Shown here one piece after another: positions 24,876-33,939 of a stretch of DNA of 64,000 nt. Position 1 is the first letter of the stretch. Every line of letters starts with the position of its first letter. A program made the translations under genes and the position numbers. The stretch covers positions 248,001 through 312,000 of the forward strand of contig NZ_BLXX01000001.1 of the NCBI RefSeq assembly GCF_014193515.1, written 5' to 3'. Source of the DNA: Geomonas silvestris (GTDB lineage: Bacteria; Desulfobacterota; Desulfuromonadia; Geobacterales; Geobacteraceae). The notes under the pieces were generated by a model. It saw only the letters and a list, made by a program, of their open reading frames with translations. It was not told the origin of the DNA and made no database searches.

Positions 24876-25703
24876 ATGGCTATCAGCGATAAAGACTTCG
24901 AGCAGCTTCGCGATTTTATCTACCGCCACTGCGGGATTTATTTCAACGCTGCCAAAAAATATTTCCTGGAGAGCAGAGTGTCGCATCGGCTCGCGGCAAC
25001 CGGCATAAAGACGGCGGCGGAATACCATGCCCTGCTCTCCTCGCCGGCCGGAGCCACTGAGCTCAAGTTCTTCATGGATGAGATCACCACCAACGAGACC
25101 TACTTCTTCAGAAATCCCGCTCAGCTTAAGGCGCTGGAACAGAAACTTTTCGCGGATATCGTGGAGAAGAAGAACAAGATCGGCTTCCGCAAGTTGAGAA
25201 TCTGGAGCGCCGCGTCTTCCTCCGGCGAGGAGGCCTATACCCTGGCGATGGTCATCCTGGAGCACCGCTCGACGCTGTTCAAGGACTGGATCATCGAGAT
25301 CGTGGGCACGGATATCAACGAGACGGTGATCGCCCAGGCCAAAGAAGGGGTCTACAACGCCTACTCGGTGCGAAACGTTCCGCCGCACCTCAAAAGCAAG
25401 TACTTCAAGGAAGACGGCGGCAAGTACATACTCTCGGCCGAAGTGAAGAAGTTCGTCACCTTCAACAAGCTGAACCTGTTCGATGACACCAAGATGATCT
25501 TTATGAAGAGCTTCGATCTCATCTTCTGCGCGAACGTGCTCATCTATTTCGACTTGGCCGCCAAGGCAAAAGTCGTGCAGCACTTTTACAACAACCTGCA
25601 GCCCTACGGTTACTTTTTCATCGGGCAATCGGAATCGCTGCACGGTGTCAACGACCTGTTCAAGCTGGTTCACTTTCCCGGAGGCTTTGCCTACTGTAAG
25701 TAG
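24876..25703 (+). CDS. cheR: CheR-type protein-glutamate O-methyltransferase
   Basis: 275 residues from the ATG at 24876 (AAGGAAGGG upstream). The N-terminal helical CheR domain (FEQLRDFIYRHCGIYF, LKFFMDEITTNETYFFRNP) binds the receptor. The SAM-binding domain follows with RIWSAASSSGEEAYTLAM (motif I region), EIVGTDINETVIAQA and FDLIFCANVLIYF. It methylates glutamates on chemoreceptors to reset signalling. No CheB or other che genes are adjacent; the next gene 23 bp on encodes an HDOD protein, so this is a stand-alone CheR unit. Confidence 0.95.
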   Translation: MAISDKDFEQLRDFIYRHCGIYFNAAKKYFLESRVSHRLAATGIKTAAEYHALLSSPAGATELKFFMDEITTNETYFFRNPAQLKALEQKLFADIVEKKNKIGFRKLRIWSAASSSGEEAYTLAMVILEHRSTLFKDWIIEIVGTDINETVIAQAKEGVYNAYSVRNVPPHLKSKYFKEDGGKYILSAEVKKFVTFNKLNLFDDTKMIFMKSFDLIFCANVLIYFDLAAKAKVVQHFYNNLQPYGYFFIGQSESLHGVNDLFKLVHFPGGFAYCK

Positions 25704-25726
25704 TAGATGCATCGAGGAGGTTGCAC

Positions 25727-26602
25727 ATGAAAGAAACGCTGATGGCCGCCAAGGCCGAGCAACTGGTCGGGGATTCCGATGCCCTGCCCACCATCCCGAC
25801 CGTCGCCACGCGGATCCTGGCACTTTTGGACCAGGGCGAGGTGAACCTCGACGAGGTGGCGGACCTGATGCTGGCGGACCAGATCCTGACAGCGCGGGCA
25901 CTCAAGATCATCAACTCGCCGGTGTTCCGTCCCAGCACCCCCATCACCTCCCTGAAAGCCGCGGTAGTCTACCTTGGTGTGGCGCACATCCGGGAAATCA
26001 TACTGACCACCTCGCTCATCGACATCTTCGACGGCGGGTCGGCCGGAGAGCTCAGTGCCTTCTGGGAACACTCCTTCGGGGTGGGGATGGTCGCCAAGGT
26101 CATCGCGGGGAAAGCCGGCTATCGTGACGTGGACAAGGCGTACATCGCCGGGGTGATCCACGACATCGGGATCGTCTTTTTGAGCAGCTACCATGGAGAC
26201 GGGATCAAGCGGGTGCAGAGCCGGTTGGACAAGGGAGCGGATCTCCTGGCGGCCGAGGTGGAGGAATTCGGGGCGAGCCACTGCGAGGTCGGGCTCTGCC
26301 TGGCCAAGCGCTGGAACTTCCCGGATGCCTACTGCGAAGTCATCGCCTGCCACCACGATCCCTACCAGGCGACCCTCGATCCCGTGCTGTGCGCGCTGGT
26401 GAACCTGGCGAACCTTTTCTGGAGCATGCACCTCCCCGATTACGGTGGCTGGGTGAGCTTCAACCTGGCCACGGAGCCGGCCTGGAAACTCTTGAAGGAG
26501 CGCTGTCCCGAGCTGAAAATGGACGAAGAGCGTTTCCGCTACGAACTCGAAGAGGCCGTGCACGAGGTGCAGCAGTTGGTGGCTTCCATCTTCACCAGCT
26601 AA
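25727..26602 (+). CDS. HDOD-domain signalling protein
   Basis: 291 residues from the ATG at 25727 (GAGGAGG upstream). LPTIPTVATRILALLDQGEV opens the HDOD domain, followed by LMLADQILTARALKIINSPVF and PITSLKAAVVYLGVAHIREI. The HD core shows DKAYIAGVIHDIGIV and CHHDPY, but the fold is usually non-catalytic. HDOD proteins act as signalling scaffolds in motility and biofilm control. It is 23 bp after cheR and ends at a strong terminator. Confidence 0.9.
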   Translation: MKETLMAAKAEQLVGDSDALPTIPTVATRILALLDQGEVNLDEVADLMLADQILTARALKIINSPVFRPSTPITSLKAAVVYLGVAHIREIILTTSLIDIFDGGSAGELSAFWEHSFGVGMVAKVIAGKAGYRDVDKAYIAGVIHDIGIVFLSSYHGDGIKRVQSRLDKGADLLAAEVEEFGASHCEVGLCLAKRWNFPDAYCEVIACHHDPYQATLDPVLCALVNLANLFWSMHLPDYGGWVSFNLATEPAWKLLKERCPELKMDEERFRYELEEAVHEVQQLVASIFTS

Positions 26603-26626
26603 ACCGCTCGCCCGCAGCCCGTACAA

Positions 26627-26668
26627 CAAAAGGGTCCGCCCCCCAGGGGAACGGACCCTTTGTTTTTT
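26627..26668. terminator. Terminator after the cheR-HDOD operon, probably bidirectional
   Basis: CAAAAGGGTCCG and CGGACCCTTTG form an 11-bp stem followed by TTTTTT. An A-rich stretch on the left lets it act also for the convergent minus-strand gene. The stem matches the weaker hairpin at 24537. Confidence 0.88.
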
Positions 26669-26775
26669 GCATCCAAGACCAGGCCTTCATGGTTTGGCTG
26701 GGAGCATGGTCATCCCCCAACGGATCCAAGACCTCTCGCCCCACTCTGTGACCCTCTGTCCTGACAATCGACCCG

Positions 26776-28260
26776 TTAACCGAAGACTTCGTACAGTGCC
26801 CCGTCGACCAGTGCGGTAATCTCCCTGGCAACGGGATAGTCACGTTGCAGCCGGCCGGCTCTGTCCCGGTAGGCGGGGAGCAGCTCCGGGCGCACCTTGT
26901 TCATCAGGCGCAGGGTTTGCGCGCAGAGCATGCGCACCGTGGCGTTGCGCGGCTGGTCCATGCAGAGACGGAAAACGCCGTCCAGGATGTCCCGCTCGCC
27001 ACGCAGCGCGGCCCCCTCCAGAAAATCGAGGTTAAGGCAAGAGAGGCTGAGCTGCTGCTCCAGGCGCATGAGATAGTCGGCCACGTGAGCTTCAATCGGC
27101 AGATGATACCAGGAAGGTGCCGATGTCATCCGCACCCCGGCCTTCGCAGCAAGCAGCTTGGTCAGTTCGGTGCACACCTGGTAGATCCAGTCCCCACCCC
27201 TTTCATCGACGGCGACAGTCTTTTCGGCCAGCCGCATGCCATCGACCGTCCGCACCAGGCGAATGGTCAAGGTCCCCCTCGGCGAGGCTTGATCGATGGT
27301 CACGCCGAGGAGGTAATCGGGGGCATCGCCCTCGCTTCCCGCCATCTTGCAGAGCACGTCGTCACTGCACGGGGTGTCGAACACCGCGAAACCCTCACCT
27401 TGTGCCCACGGGATGAGGGCGACGCCGACGGCATCGGAAGCCAGATGTATCACCTCCGCCAAAAGCAGCGGGAGCGCACGGCTCAAACGGGTGGCTCGGC
27501 CGGTCTCAACAGCCTCAGCTCCGAGCACGGTGCTGCCGAGGACCATGAAACGCGGCGCGGTGCTGCTTTTCGGCGCCAGCAGCTTCGCAAAAGGTGAACG
27601 CTGCCGCATCCACAGAGGGCCCTCAATGGTCAGTGTCGTCAACCCTGCCGCTCCGACCGGGTCGGCGGCCGCGCCCAAGGGAGCCGGTTCCTCATCGGGC
27701 TCGGGCTGCAGCTCGGGAAGTGAGGAGAATTCGTCACCCGTTTCGGAGACGAACTCCAAGTCGCAGAAGGGATCCTCCTCCGCCCGCTCCCGATCGCTCA
27801 AATGGCAGCGCACCTTGGCCAGCGCAGTCGAGACGGCGGCATCATCCCCCTCTTCTTCCAGGTACTCCTCGAGAAGCAACTGAGCGTCTACTGCCCTGTC
27901 GCTCGCCAGATACACAAGCCCCAGCAGCGTAGTCCCGCGGGCGACCAAGGGATCCGTGTTGTAGAGATGTTCGGCGTAGGGGATGAGTTCCGCGCTGAAG
28001 CCGTCGTTCAGCGCCTTGACCAGCAAGCAATGCAGCTCGTCCGGTTGATCGCGGTGCCGGTCCAGATTCGCCAGCAGCACGTTGTCGAGCCACTGGTTCT
28101 TGCCGATGAAGAACTCGCGTCCCGATTCGTCAAAGACTTTGATCCTTCCCGGGTCGTCGGCGGGAACATCGTCCCGTACACTGGCAGGAACCGAACTCGA
28201 TGCCCCATCCGGCTTAGCAGTATCTGGCTTAAAGCCAAAGAACTTACTGAAAATGCCCAT
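26776..28260 (-). CDS. Large cytoplasmic protein with TPR-like N terminus, unknown
   Basis: 494 residues, no signal peptide. Residues about 60-160 (ELHCLLVKALNDGFSAELIP, GTTLLGLVYLASDRAVDAQL, AAVSTALAKVRCHLSD) look like helical TPR-type repeats. An acidic proline-rich linker (SSLPELQPEPDEEPAPLG) follows. Residues about 225-370 are an alpha/beta region (FMVLGSTVLGAEAVETG, YLLGVTIDQASPRGTLTIRL) and the C terminus is helical. I know no family for it. Convergent with the HDOD gene; single gene by context. Confidence 0.7.
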   Translation of the reverse strand: MGIFSKFFGFKPDTAKPDGASSSVPASVRDDVPADDPGRIKVFDESGREFFIGKNQWLDNVLLANLDRHRDQPDELHCLLVKALNDGFSAELIPYAEHLYNTDPLVARGTTLLGLVYLASDRAVDAQLLLEEYLEEEGDDAAVSTALAKVRCHLSDRERAEEDPFCDLEFVSETGDEFSSLPELQPEPDEEPAPLGAAADPVGAAGLTTLTIEGPLWMRQRSPFAKLLAPKSSTAPRFMVLGSTVLGAEAVETGRATRLSRALPLLLAEVIHLASDAVGVALIPWAQGEGFAVFDTPCSDDVLCKMAGSEGDAPDYLLGVTIDQASPRGTLTIRLVRTVDGMRLAEKTVAVDERGGDWIYQVCTELTKLLAAKAGVRMTSAPSWYHLPIEAHVADYLMRLEQQLSLSCLNLDFLEGAALRGERDILDGVFRLCMDQPRNATVRMLCAQTLRLMNKVRPELLPAYRDRAGRLQRDYPVAREITALVDGALYEVFG

Positions 28261-28367
28261 CGATAGCCCTTCTAAAACGAGACGTAGTAGCGTACCAAGC
28301 GTAGACGGCGCCTGTGACTATAGGGTCTTTTGCGGGCCATTTCAATAAGAAGCTGTGCCGGCACTGA

Positions 28368-28874
28368 TTACTGTTGCCCGTGCCCCTCCTGCGGCAGCAG
28401 CAACTCCCAGTACCCCACATCGAGCCAGCGCTCGAACTTCCAGCCGATTTCGCGGAACTCGCCGGTTTTTCGGAAACCGAATTTCTCATGCAGCGCTACG
28501 CTGGCAGCGTTCGGCAACGTGATCCCCGCGATGACCGCGTGCACCGATGCGCCGCGCAGCCGGGCCAGCAGTTCCCGGTACAGAAGCGACCCGAGACCGG
28601 CCCCGGTCGCCGACGCATCGAGGTAGACGCTGCTCTCCACGGAGAACCGGAAGGCGGAGCGCCCCTTCCAGGGAGCGGCATAGGCATAACCACGGATTTT
28701 GCCGGACTCTTCGTAGACGATCCAGGGACAGCGCCGGGTGTACTCCTCGATCCGGGAGGCCATCTCCGTCTCCGAGACCGGCTGTTCCTCAAAAGTGATC
28801 ACGGTGTTACGAACATAATGGTTGTAGATGCGGCAGATGGCCGCAGCATCGGACGTCTCGGCGTTGCGGATCAC
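28368..28874 (-). CDS. GNAT acetyltransferase (phosphinothricin/methionine sulfoximine type)
   Basis: 168 residues. IRNAETSDAAAICRIYNHYV and TVITFEEQPVSETEMASRIE are typical of the PAT/MddA subgroup, and GAGLGSLLYRELL is the acetyl-CoA pyrophosphate loop, followed by NAASVALHEKFGFRKTGEFR. Members acetylate the amino group of small amino-acid analogues such as phosphinothricin and methionine sulfoximine. The exact substrate is not known from sequence. Monocistronic by context. Confidence 0.88.
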   Translation of the reverse strand: MIRNAETSDAAAICRIYNHYVRNTVITFEEQPVSETEMASRIEEYTRRCPWIVYEESGKIRGYAYAAPWKGRSAFRFSVESSVYLDASATGAGLGSLLYRELLARLRGASVHAVIAGITLPNAASVALHEKFGFRKTGEFREIGWKFERWLDVGYWELLLPQEGHGQQ

Positions 28875-29053
28875 TTGTTCCTCCGGGGGCAGCGGGGAAT
28901 TATTTAGGCACAGGGGAAAACGGCGCTGAGGGATGTGTAGAAGGGCGAATAATCACTCGCCTACATGCCACAAACCTATGCCCGGAACTCGCGGAAGGAC
29001 CTCCAAAAGGGTCGAGATCCTCTAGTGAGCCGGGGCGGTCTGCGTAGCTGCCA

Positions 29054-29097
29054 GTTGCCAAGCCGCAGCCCCGTTTGAAGGCCTGCGGCTCGGCAAC
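29054..29097 (-). terminator. Strong hairpin after metQ
   Basis: GTTGCC-A-AGCCGCAG pairs with CTGCGGCT-C-GGCAAC, 14 base pairs around a short loop. No T-run follows on the minus strand, so it may protect the 3' end rather than terminate. Confidence 0.55.
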
Positions 29098-29107
29098 CCA
29101 GTGGTGG

Positions 29108-29956
29108 CTAGAAGGCCGGGATGATGGCCTGGCCGTACTTCTCTTTCAGGAACTGTTTCAACTCGGGGCTCTGCAGGGCGGCGACCAGCTTCTTGATGTC
29201 TTCGCGCCCTTCTTCGCCTTTACGTACCACGAGGATGTTCGCGTAGGGCGACTTGGCGTCCTCGCGGAACAGGGCGCTCTGCGGGTCAATCTTGGCATCG
29301 AGGACGAAGTTGGTGTTGATAACGGCACCGTCGACGTCGGGGAGGGTGCGGGTCAACTGGGCTGCCTCAACCTCGACGAACTTGAATTTCTTCGGGTTGT
29401 CCACGATGTCTTTCGGGGTCGCCTGGAAGTTGGAAATCCCCTGCTTCAGCTTGATCAGCCCCTGTTTCTCCAAAAGTGCCAGGGCACGGTACTCGTTGGA
29501 GGGGTTGTTGGGTACCGCGATCTGGGCGCCGGGCTTCAGGTCGTTGATCGAGGTAAGCTTCTTGGAGTAGAAACCGATCGGCTCCACGTGGATGGAAGCG
29601 GCGACGGCGAACTGATAGTTCTTCTCCTTGACCACCGACTCGAGGTACGGGACGTGCTGCCAGTAATTGGCGTCGATCTGCTTCTCGGCCAGGGCCGGGT
29701 TGAGCCTGGTCTCGTCGTCGAGCGTCACCACCTCGAGGTTTACCCCCTGTTCCTTGAGCTTGGGGACCACAAACTTGAGGATGTCGGCATGCGGGACGAC
29801 TGCGGCTCCTACCCTGAGGGTAGCACCTGCTGCCGGTGCCGCGCTGCTGCCTGCCGGGGTGTTCTCTTTCTTCTTGCAACCCGCGAGCGCACCCAGTGCC
29901 AAAGAAAGGGCCAGTGCGGTGATTCCCAGGGTCTTAACGGTCAACTTCTGTTTCAT
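29108..29956 (-). CDS. metQ: Methionine ABC transporter substrate-binding lipoprotein
   Basis: 282 residues from the ATG at 29956 (GGAGGG 7 bases upstream). The lipobox LGALAGC anchors it. The NlpA/MetQ domain follows: VGAAVVPHADILKFVVPKL, IDANYWQHVPYLE, IAVPNNPSNEYRALALLEKQ, and VDGAVINTNFVLDAKIDP. It captures methionine (D or L forms in known relatives) and hands it to MetNI. It is the last gene of metN-metI-metQ. Confidence 0.93.
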   Translation of the reverse strand: MKQKLTVKTLGITALALSLALGALAGCKKKENTPAGSSAAPAAGATLRVGAAVVPHADILKFVVPKLKEQGVNLEVVTLDDETRLNPALAEKQIDANYWQHVPYLESVVKEKNYQFAVAASIHVEPIGFYSKKLTSINDLKPGAQIAVPNNPSNEYRALALLEKQGLIKLKQGISNFQATPKDIVDNPKKFKFVEVEAAQLTRTLPDVDGAVINTNFVLDAKIDPQSALFREDAKSPYANILVVRKGEEGREDIKKLVAALQSPELKQFLKEKYGQAIIPAF

Positions 29957-29975
29957 GAAACATCCCTCCATTGGG

Positions 29976-30656
29976 TTAAATCCGATCTTTGGAAGACCGG
30001 TGATGTTTGGTATCGATTCTACGGGCCAACCGGTCGCCGCCCCACTGTACTGCCTGGACAAAGATCACCAGGAGCACGACGGTTGCGAGCATGACGTCTT
30101 CGCGGTAGCGCATGTAGCCATAGCGGATGGCGAGGCTGCCGAGTCCCCCAGCACCGATGGCACCCGCAGTCGCGGTGAAGCCGGTGATGGTGATGATGGC
30201 CAGGGTGAGGCCGAGCACCAGCGAGGGGAGCGCCTCGGGGATCAGGACCTTCACCACGATCTGCAGGGTGCTGGCACCCATGGCGAGCGCGGCCTCCACC
30301 TTCCCCCATTCCACCTCTTTGAGGCTGTTTTCGATGAGCCTCCCCACAAACGGCGCGGCGGCGATGGAGAGCGGCACCACGGCGGCGGTGGCCCCCAGGG
30401 TGGTACCGACCAGGAAGCGTGAGAGCGGCAAGAGAAGCACGATCAAGATGATGAAAGGGAAAGAGCGCGCGATGTTGATGATCGTTCCGAGGGCCCGGTG
30501 CAGACGCGGGGAATCTTCCAGATGCCCAGGGGCGGTGAGCACCACCAAGACTCCGAGCGGCAGGCCGAGCACAACCGCGGCCAGCGTGGACAGTACCACC
30601 ATGTAGAGGGTTTCCGCGAAACCCGATGCGAGCATCGGGAGTAGATCTTCCTGCAT
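29976..30656 (-). CDS. metI: Methionine ABC transporter permease
   Basis: 226 residues with five or more membrane helices. The EAA loop that contacts MetN is present as VEWGKVEAALAMGASTLQIV. MQEDLLPMLASGFAETLYMVV is the typical MetI N terminus and GGLGSLAIRYGYMRY the C-terminal signature. GAGGTG precedes the ATG. It sits between metN and metQ. Confidence 0.95.
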   Translation of the reverse strand: MQEDLLPMLASGFAETLYMVVLSTLAAVVLGLPLGVLVVLTAPGHLEDSPRLHRALGTIINIARSFPFIILIVLLLPLSRFLVGTTLGATAAVVPLSIAAAPFVGRLIENSLKEVEWGKVEAALAMGASTLQIVVKVLIPEALPSLVLGLTLAIITITGFTATAGAIGAGGLGSLAIRYGYMRYREDVMLATVVLLVIFVQAVQWGGDRLARRIDTKHHRSSKDRI

Positions 30657-30743
30657 TGTTCACCTCATCGTGTAAAGTGAGACGGCACGGATGTCAAACT
30701 CCCGGGAACGACGGAGCATGAAGCGCCTGCCGGGATTTGTACA

Positions 30744-31508
30744 TCAGATGCCGGAACCGTTTACCTGCTGCGGGGCACTGTGCGTCAGAAACAGCTGCAT
30801 GGTGCTGCTTCGGGGGGCGTTGAAGACCTGCTCGACGCTGCCGGACTCCACAATGCGCCCCTGGTCCAGGACCGCGACCTTGTTGCAGATCTGGCGGATG
30901 ACCTGCATTTCATGGGTGATGAGCACGATGGTCACCCCGAGCTTGCGGTTCACATCGGCCAGAAGATCCAGGATCGAGGCGGTCGTCTGCGGATCCAGCG
31001 CCGAGGTCGCCTCGTCGCACAAAAGCAGGTCCGGGTGGTTGGCCAAGGCACGCGCGATCCCCACCCGCTGCTTTTGTCCGCCGGAAAGCTGGGACGGGTA
31101 CGATTGCTTTCGGCCATGGAGCCCGACCAGTTCGAGGATCTCGTCCACCCGCGGCCCTATCTCCCGTTTCGGGCAACCCGCCAGTTCCAGGGGAAAGGCG
31201 ACGTTGTCGAAAACGGTCCGGGAATCCAGCAGATTGAAGTGCTGAAAGATCATGCCTATCTTCTTGCGGGCCTCCCGCAAGGCCCCGCGGTCCAAGCCAA
31301 CAAGCTCGCGTCCGGCCACGACGATACTGCCGCTGTCCGGCTCTTCCAGCCGGTTCAGGCAGCGGATCAAGGTGGACTTACCGGCGCCGCTTAGCCCGAT
31401 GATGCCGAAGATGTCTCCGCTGTCCACCGTCAACTCGATGTTGCACAGAGCGTCAACCGGTCCGTGTGCGGTCCGGTACCGCTTGTTAAGCCCACTGATG
31501 GTGATCAT
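30744..31508 (-). CDS. metN: Methionine ABC transporter ATP-binding protein
   Basis: 254 residues from the ATG at 31508 (GGGAG upstream). Walker A is GLSGAGKST, the Q-loop FQHFNLL, the signature LSGGQKQR and Walker B LLLCDEATSALDP, with the switch histidine in LITHEM. At 254 residues it is shorter than E. coli MetN (343), lacking most of the C-terminal ACT/C2 domain that binds methionine for trans-inhibition, so feedback control may differ. First gene of the operon. Confidence 0.94.
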   Translation of the reverse strand: MITISGLNKRYRTAHGPVDALCNIELTVDSGDIFGIIGLSGAGKSTLIRCLNRLEEPDSGSIVVAGRELVGLDRGALREARKKIGMIFQHFNLLDSRTVFDNVAFPLELAGCPKREIGPRVDEILELVGLHGRKQSYPSQLSGGQKQRVGIARALANHPDLLLCDEATSALDPQTTASILDLLADVNRKLGVTIVLITHEMQVIRQICNKVAVLDQGRIVESGSVEQVFNAPRSSTMQLFLTHSAPQQVNGSGI

Positions 31509-31547
31509 CCCGACTCCCTGCACTGTTTTGAGCTGCCTCAGACAAGA

Positions 31548-31575
31548 GGAGGCCAAGGAGGGTTCCCCGGCCTCC
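31548..31575 (-). other. Leader hairpin of metNIQ
   Basis: GGAGGCC and GGCCTCC form a 7-bp stem around 14 bases in the predicted 5' leader. It does not resemble a known SAM riboswitch. Confidence 0.4.
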
Positions 31576-31602
31576 AGTGGTCTGGTCAGCGGCCATACTC
31601 TA

Positions 31603-31618
31603 TTACCCTATTGGGTAA
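31603..31618 (-). promoter_or_regulatory. Operator palindrome at the metN transcription start
   Basis: TTACCC-TATT-GGGTAA is a perfect inverted repeat directly downstream of the -10 element, covering the predicted start point, the place for a repressor. The regulator is unknown; an Rrf2- or other methionine/cysteine-responsive repressor is only a guess. Confidence 0.6.
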
Positions 31619-31622
31619 GTAG

Positions 31623-31651
31623 TCTATACAGCAAAGGCGGCGAAAAGTCAA
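31623..31651 (-). promoter_or_regulatory. Sigma-70 promoter of metNIQ
   Basis: Minus strand TTGACT, 17-base spacer, TATAGA. The predicted start near 31616 gives a leader of about 108 bases. Confidence 0.75.
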
Positions 31652-31779
31652 CTCATTAATCCCCCCCTGACCGCCGTCCAGTAGCCGAGTAAAAACAACT
31701 CAACTGCCAAGCACCGGCCGCTTGTCCCCGGGGGCCATCCGGCGACCATACCGTTTCGGTACGCCTGACCTCTTTCCCC

Positions 31780-31824
31780 AAAAAAAGGCCAGGCGTAGCC
31801 GTTTTAACAGCTTCTGCCTGGCCT
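31780..31824 (-). terminator. Terminator of the ETF/EMO operon
   Basis: AGGCCAGGC and GCCTGGCCT form a 9-bp stem around a loop that itself can pair (AGC...GCT), followed on the minus strand by seven T residues. Confidence 0.85.
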
Positions 31825-31928
31825 CCAGGTTGTCGGGTATCACTACGGTTACCAGGTTTTGGCAACCGCTTGCCCCTTAGCATCAGAAAGGGACTGGTCC
31901 TTTTCCAGACCGTGCGGCAAGTCCCGCT

Positions 31929-33899
31929 TTACGATGTCACCACGAGCCCACGCGCCACTACCTCGGCAACGTCCCGCACCTCGACCATGCCGCTGGCCAA
32001 CTCCTTCACCCCGTCCTCGATCATGGTCATGCAGTAGGGACAGGTAACGCAGATGGTATCGGGGTGGCTATCGAGTGCCTCCTCCACACGGTTCAGGTTG
32101 ATCCGTTCGCCCAGGTGCTCCTCCAGCCACATGCGCCCGCCACCTGCACCACAGCAAAAGGATTGTTCCTTGTTTCTGCGCATCTCGAGCGGCGCGCTCC
32201 CGGTGGCCAATTCGAGCACCGCGCGGGGAGCCTGGTAGACGCCGTTGTGGCGCCCCAGGTAGCAGGAGTCGTGGAACACCACACTCCCTGCATCGACCTC
32301 CTGAAGTTGGAGCCTCCCCTCACGCATAAGGCCTTCAATAAATTCGGCGTGCGGGATCACCTCGATATCCAGGCCGTACTGCCGGTAGTCGTTTTTAAGC
32401 GTCGTGAAGCAGTGCGGGCACTGAGTGATCACCTTGGTCACCCCTCTCTCATGGAAGGCGGCCACGTTGTCGCGGGCAAACTGGTCAAAAAGGTACTCGT
32501 TCCCCAGGCGGCGCAGGCTGTCACCACAGCACTTTTCCTCCTTGCCGAGGATGCCCCAGGATACGCCTGCGGCGTTCAGTATCTGCGCCAACGCCAGGGT
32601 CACCTGTTTGCTCCTCGGATCGAAGGAACCGGAGCAGCCGACGTAGAGCAGGTACTCGGTCCGGCCCGCCTCGAAGGTCGGCACCTGCAGGGAGCCCGAC
32701 CACTTGGTCCGCTCAGCGGGAGCGATGCCCCAAGGGTTGCTGCGCTGCTCCAGGTTCTCGAAGAGCAAGAGCAGTTCTTGGGGGAAATCGGCATGCATCT
32801 GGACCTGGTGCCGGCGCAGCTTGGTGAGCTTGGGTAACTGTTCGATGCAGACCGGGCAGGCGGCCAGGCACGCCGCACAGGAAGTACAGGACCAGATGGC
32901 ATCAGCCGCCACGCTCTGCCCCCCCTCTCCTACCAGCGGGATGGAGCGGGAGCCACCAGCCTTGATGAGCGGGCCGCTCACCAGGAGGTTTTCCTTGATG
33001 CTGTGCATGACCAGGCGCGGGTTGAGCGGCTTTCCGGTCGTGGTTGCCGGGCATTGCTGCTGGCAGCGACCACATTCGGTACAGGAGAAGGAGTCGAAGA
33101 GATCCTTCCAGGTGAAGTCATCGATTCGACCGGCACCCAACCGCCCGCCTTCAACGAATTCCTCACGTGGCGGTACCGGGATACCATCCAGCTCCTTGAG
33201 GTAGCAATTGGGGAGCGCCGCCAGGATGTGCAGGTGTTTGCTGAAGGGAAGATAGTTGAGAAAGAACAGCAGGGCTGCAGCGTGCAGCCACCAGAAGCAG
33301 GCTCCGACGAACCTCAGCTGGCTCGCGCCCAGGTGGCCGCCGAGCAGTCTCCCCGCGACCGAACTGACCGGCATGGCGGCCGCTGCGGGCTCGGTCCCTG
33401 CTGCTATTTCGGCGCCGTGCAGACCGAAGTAGGCGATCATGAGTACGCCGATCAGGGCGAGGATGCCGAAGGCCTCCAGGCTGCGCGCTTCCCGGTAGGG
33501 GGGATTGATTGCGCGGCGACAGGCGGCGACGCACACCGCAACCAAGGCGGCGAGGGATACCAGGTCGAAGACGGTCAAAAGCGGCCCGTACCATGCGGCG
33601 GGCAAGAGCGAGAAGCGGGCGGGCGGGAAGATTCCGGCCAGCAGGAATTCGCCGTTGGCCAGGGCCAGGACGAGAAAGGACCAGAAGATCAGCAGGTGGT
33701 TCAGGCCAAAGGGACGGCTCAGCACCCGCCGCTGCAATAGGGCGAGGCTGAACATCGCCTTGAGCCGCTGCCCGGGGTTGGAGAAGCGGTCCTCAGTGCC
33801 CCCCAGGGCGACCAGCCCCAGGCGGGTGTAGCAACTCCAGCAGAACAGGAGACTTGCGCAAATCAGAAGTGGTGCGAAGACAATGGGATCAGGTTGCAT
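31929..33899 (-). CDS. Membrane Fe-S oxidoreductase with CCG domains (ETF:menaquinone oxidoreductase, EMO-type)
   Basis: 656 residues. The N-terminal third has several membrane helices (PLLICASLLFCWSCYTRLG, LIFWSFLVLALANGEFLLAG, AAALLFFLNYLPF) like a respiratory gamma subunit. Two 4Fe-4S motifs follow (CTECGRCQQQCP, CTSCAACLAACPV). The C-terminal half has two HdrD-type CCG modules (EEKCCGDSLRRLGNEYL and SFCCGAGGGRMW, with HDSCYLGRHNG). This architecture is that of the membrane oxidoreductases that pass electrons from ETF to menaquinone. It is directly downstream of etfA and etfB. Confidence 0.9.
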   Translation of the reverse strand: MQPDPIVFAPLLICASLLFCWSCYTRLGLVALGGTEDRFSNPGQRLKAMFSLALLQRRVLSRPFGLNHLLIFWSFLVLALANGEFLLAGIFPPARFSLLPAAWYGPLLTVFDLVSLAALVAVCVAACRRAINPPYREARSLEAFGILALIGVLMIAYFGLHGAEIAAGTEPAAAAMPVSSVAGRLLGGHLGASQLRFVGACFWWLHAAALLFFLNYLPFSKHLHILAALPNCYLKELDGIPVPPREEFVEGGRLGAGRIDDFTWKDLFDSFSCTECGRCQQQCPATTTGKPLNPRLVMHSIKENLLVSGPLIKAGGSRSIPLVGEGGQSVAADAIWSCTSCAACLAACPVCIEQLPKLTKLRRHQVQMHADFPQELLLLFENLEQRSNPWGIAPAERTKWSGSLQVPTFEAGRTEYLLYVGCSGSFDPRSKQVTLALAQILNAAGVSWGILGKEEKCCGDSLRRLGNEYLFDQFARDNVAAFHERGVTKVITQCPHCFTTLKNDYRQYGLDIEVIPHAEFIEGLMREGRLQLQEVDAGSVVFHDSCYLGRHNGVYQAPRAVLELATGSAPLEMRRNKEQSFCCGAGGGRMWLEEHLGERINLNRVEEALDSHPDTICVTCPYCMTMIEDGVKELASGMVEVRDVAEVVARGLVVTS

Positions 33900-33939
33900 A
33901 GGGTTCCTCTTTTTCTGGGCTGAGCGACGCGGTGCAATA

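Noticed and set aside
31509-31616. SAM riboswitch in the metN leader
   Set aside because: Only a simple stem-loop is visible; the conserved cores of known SAM riboswitch classes are not seen.
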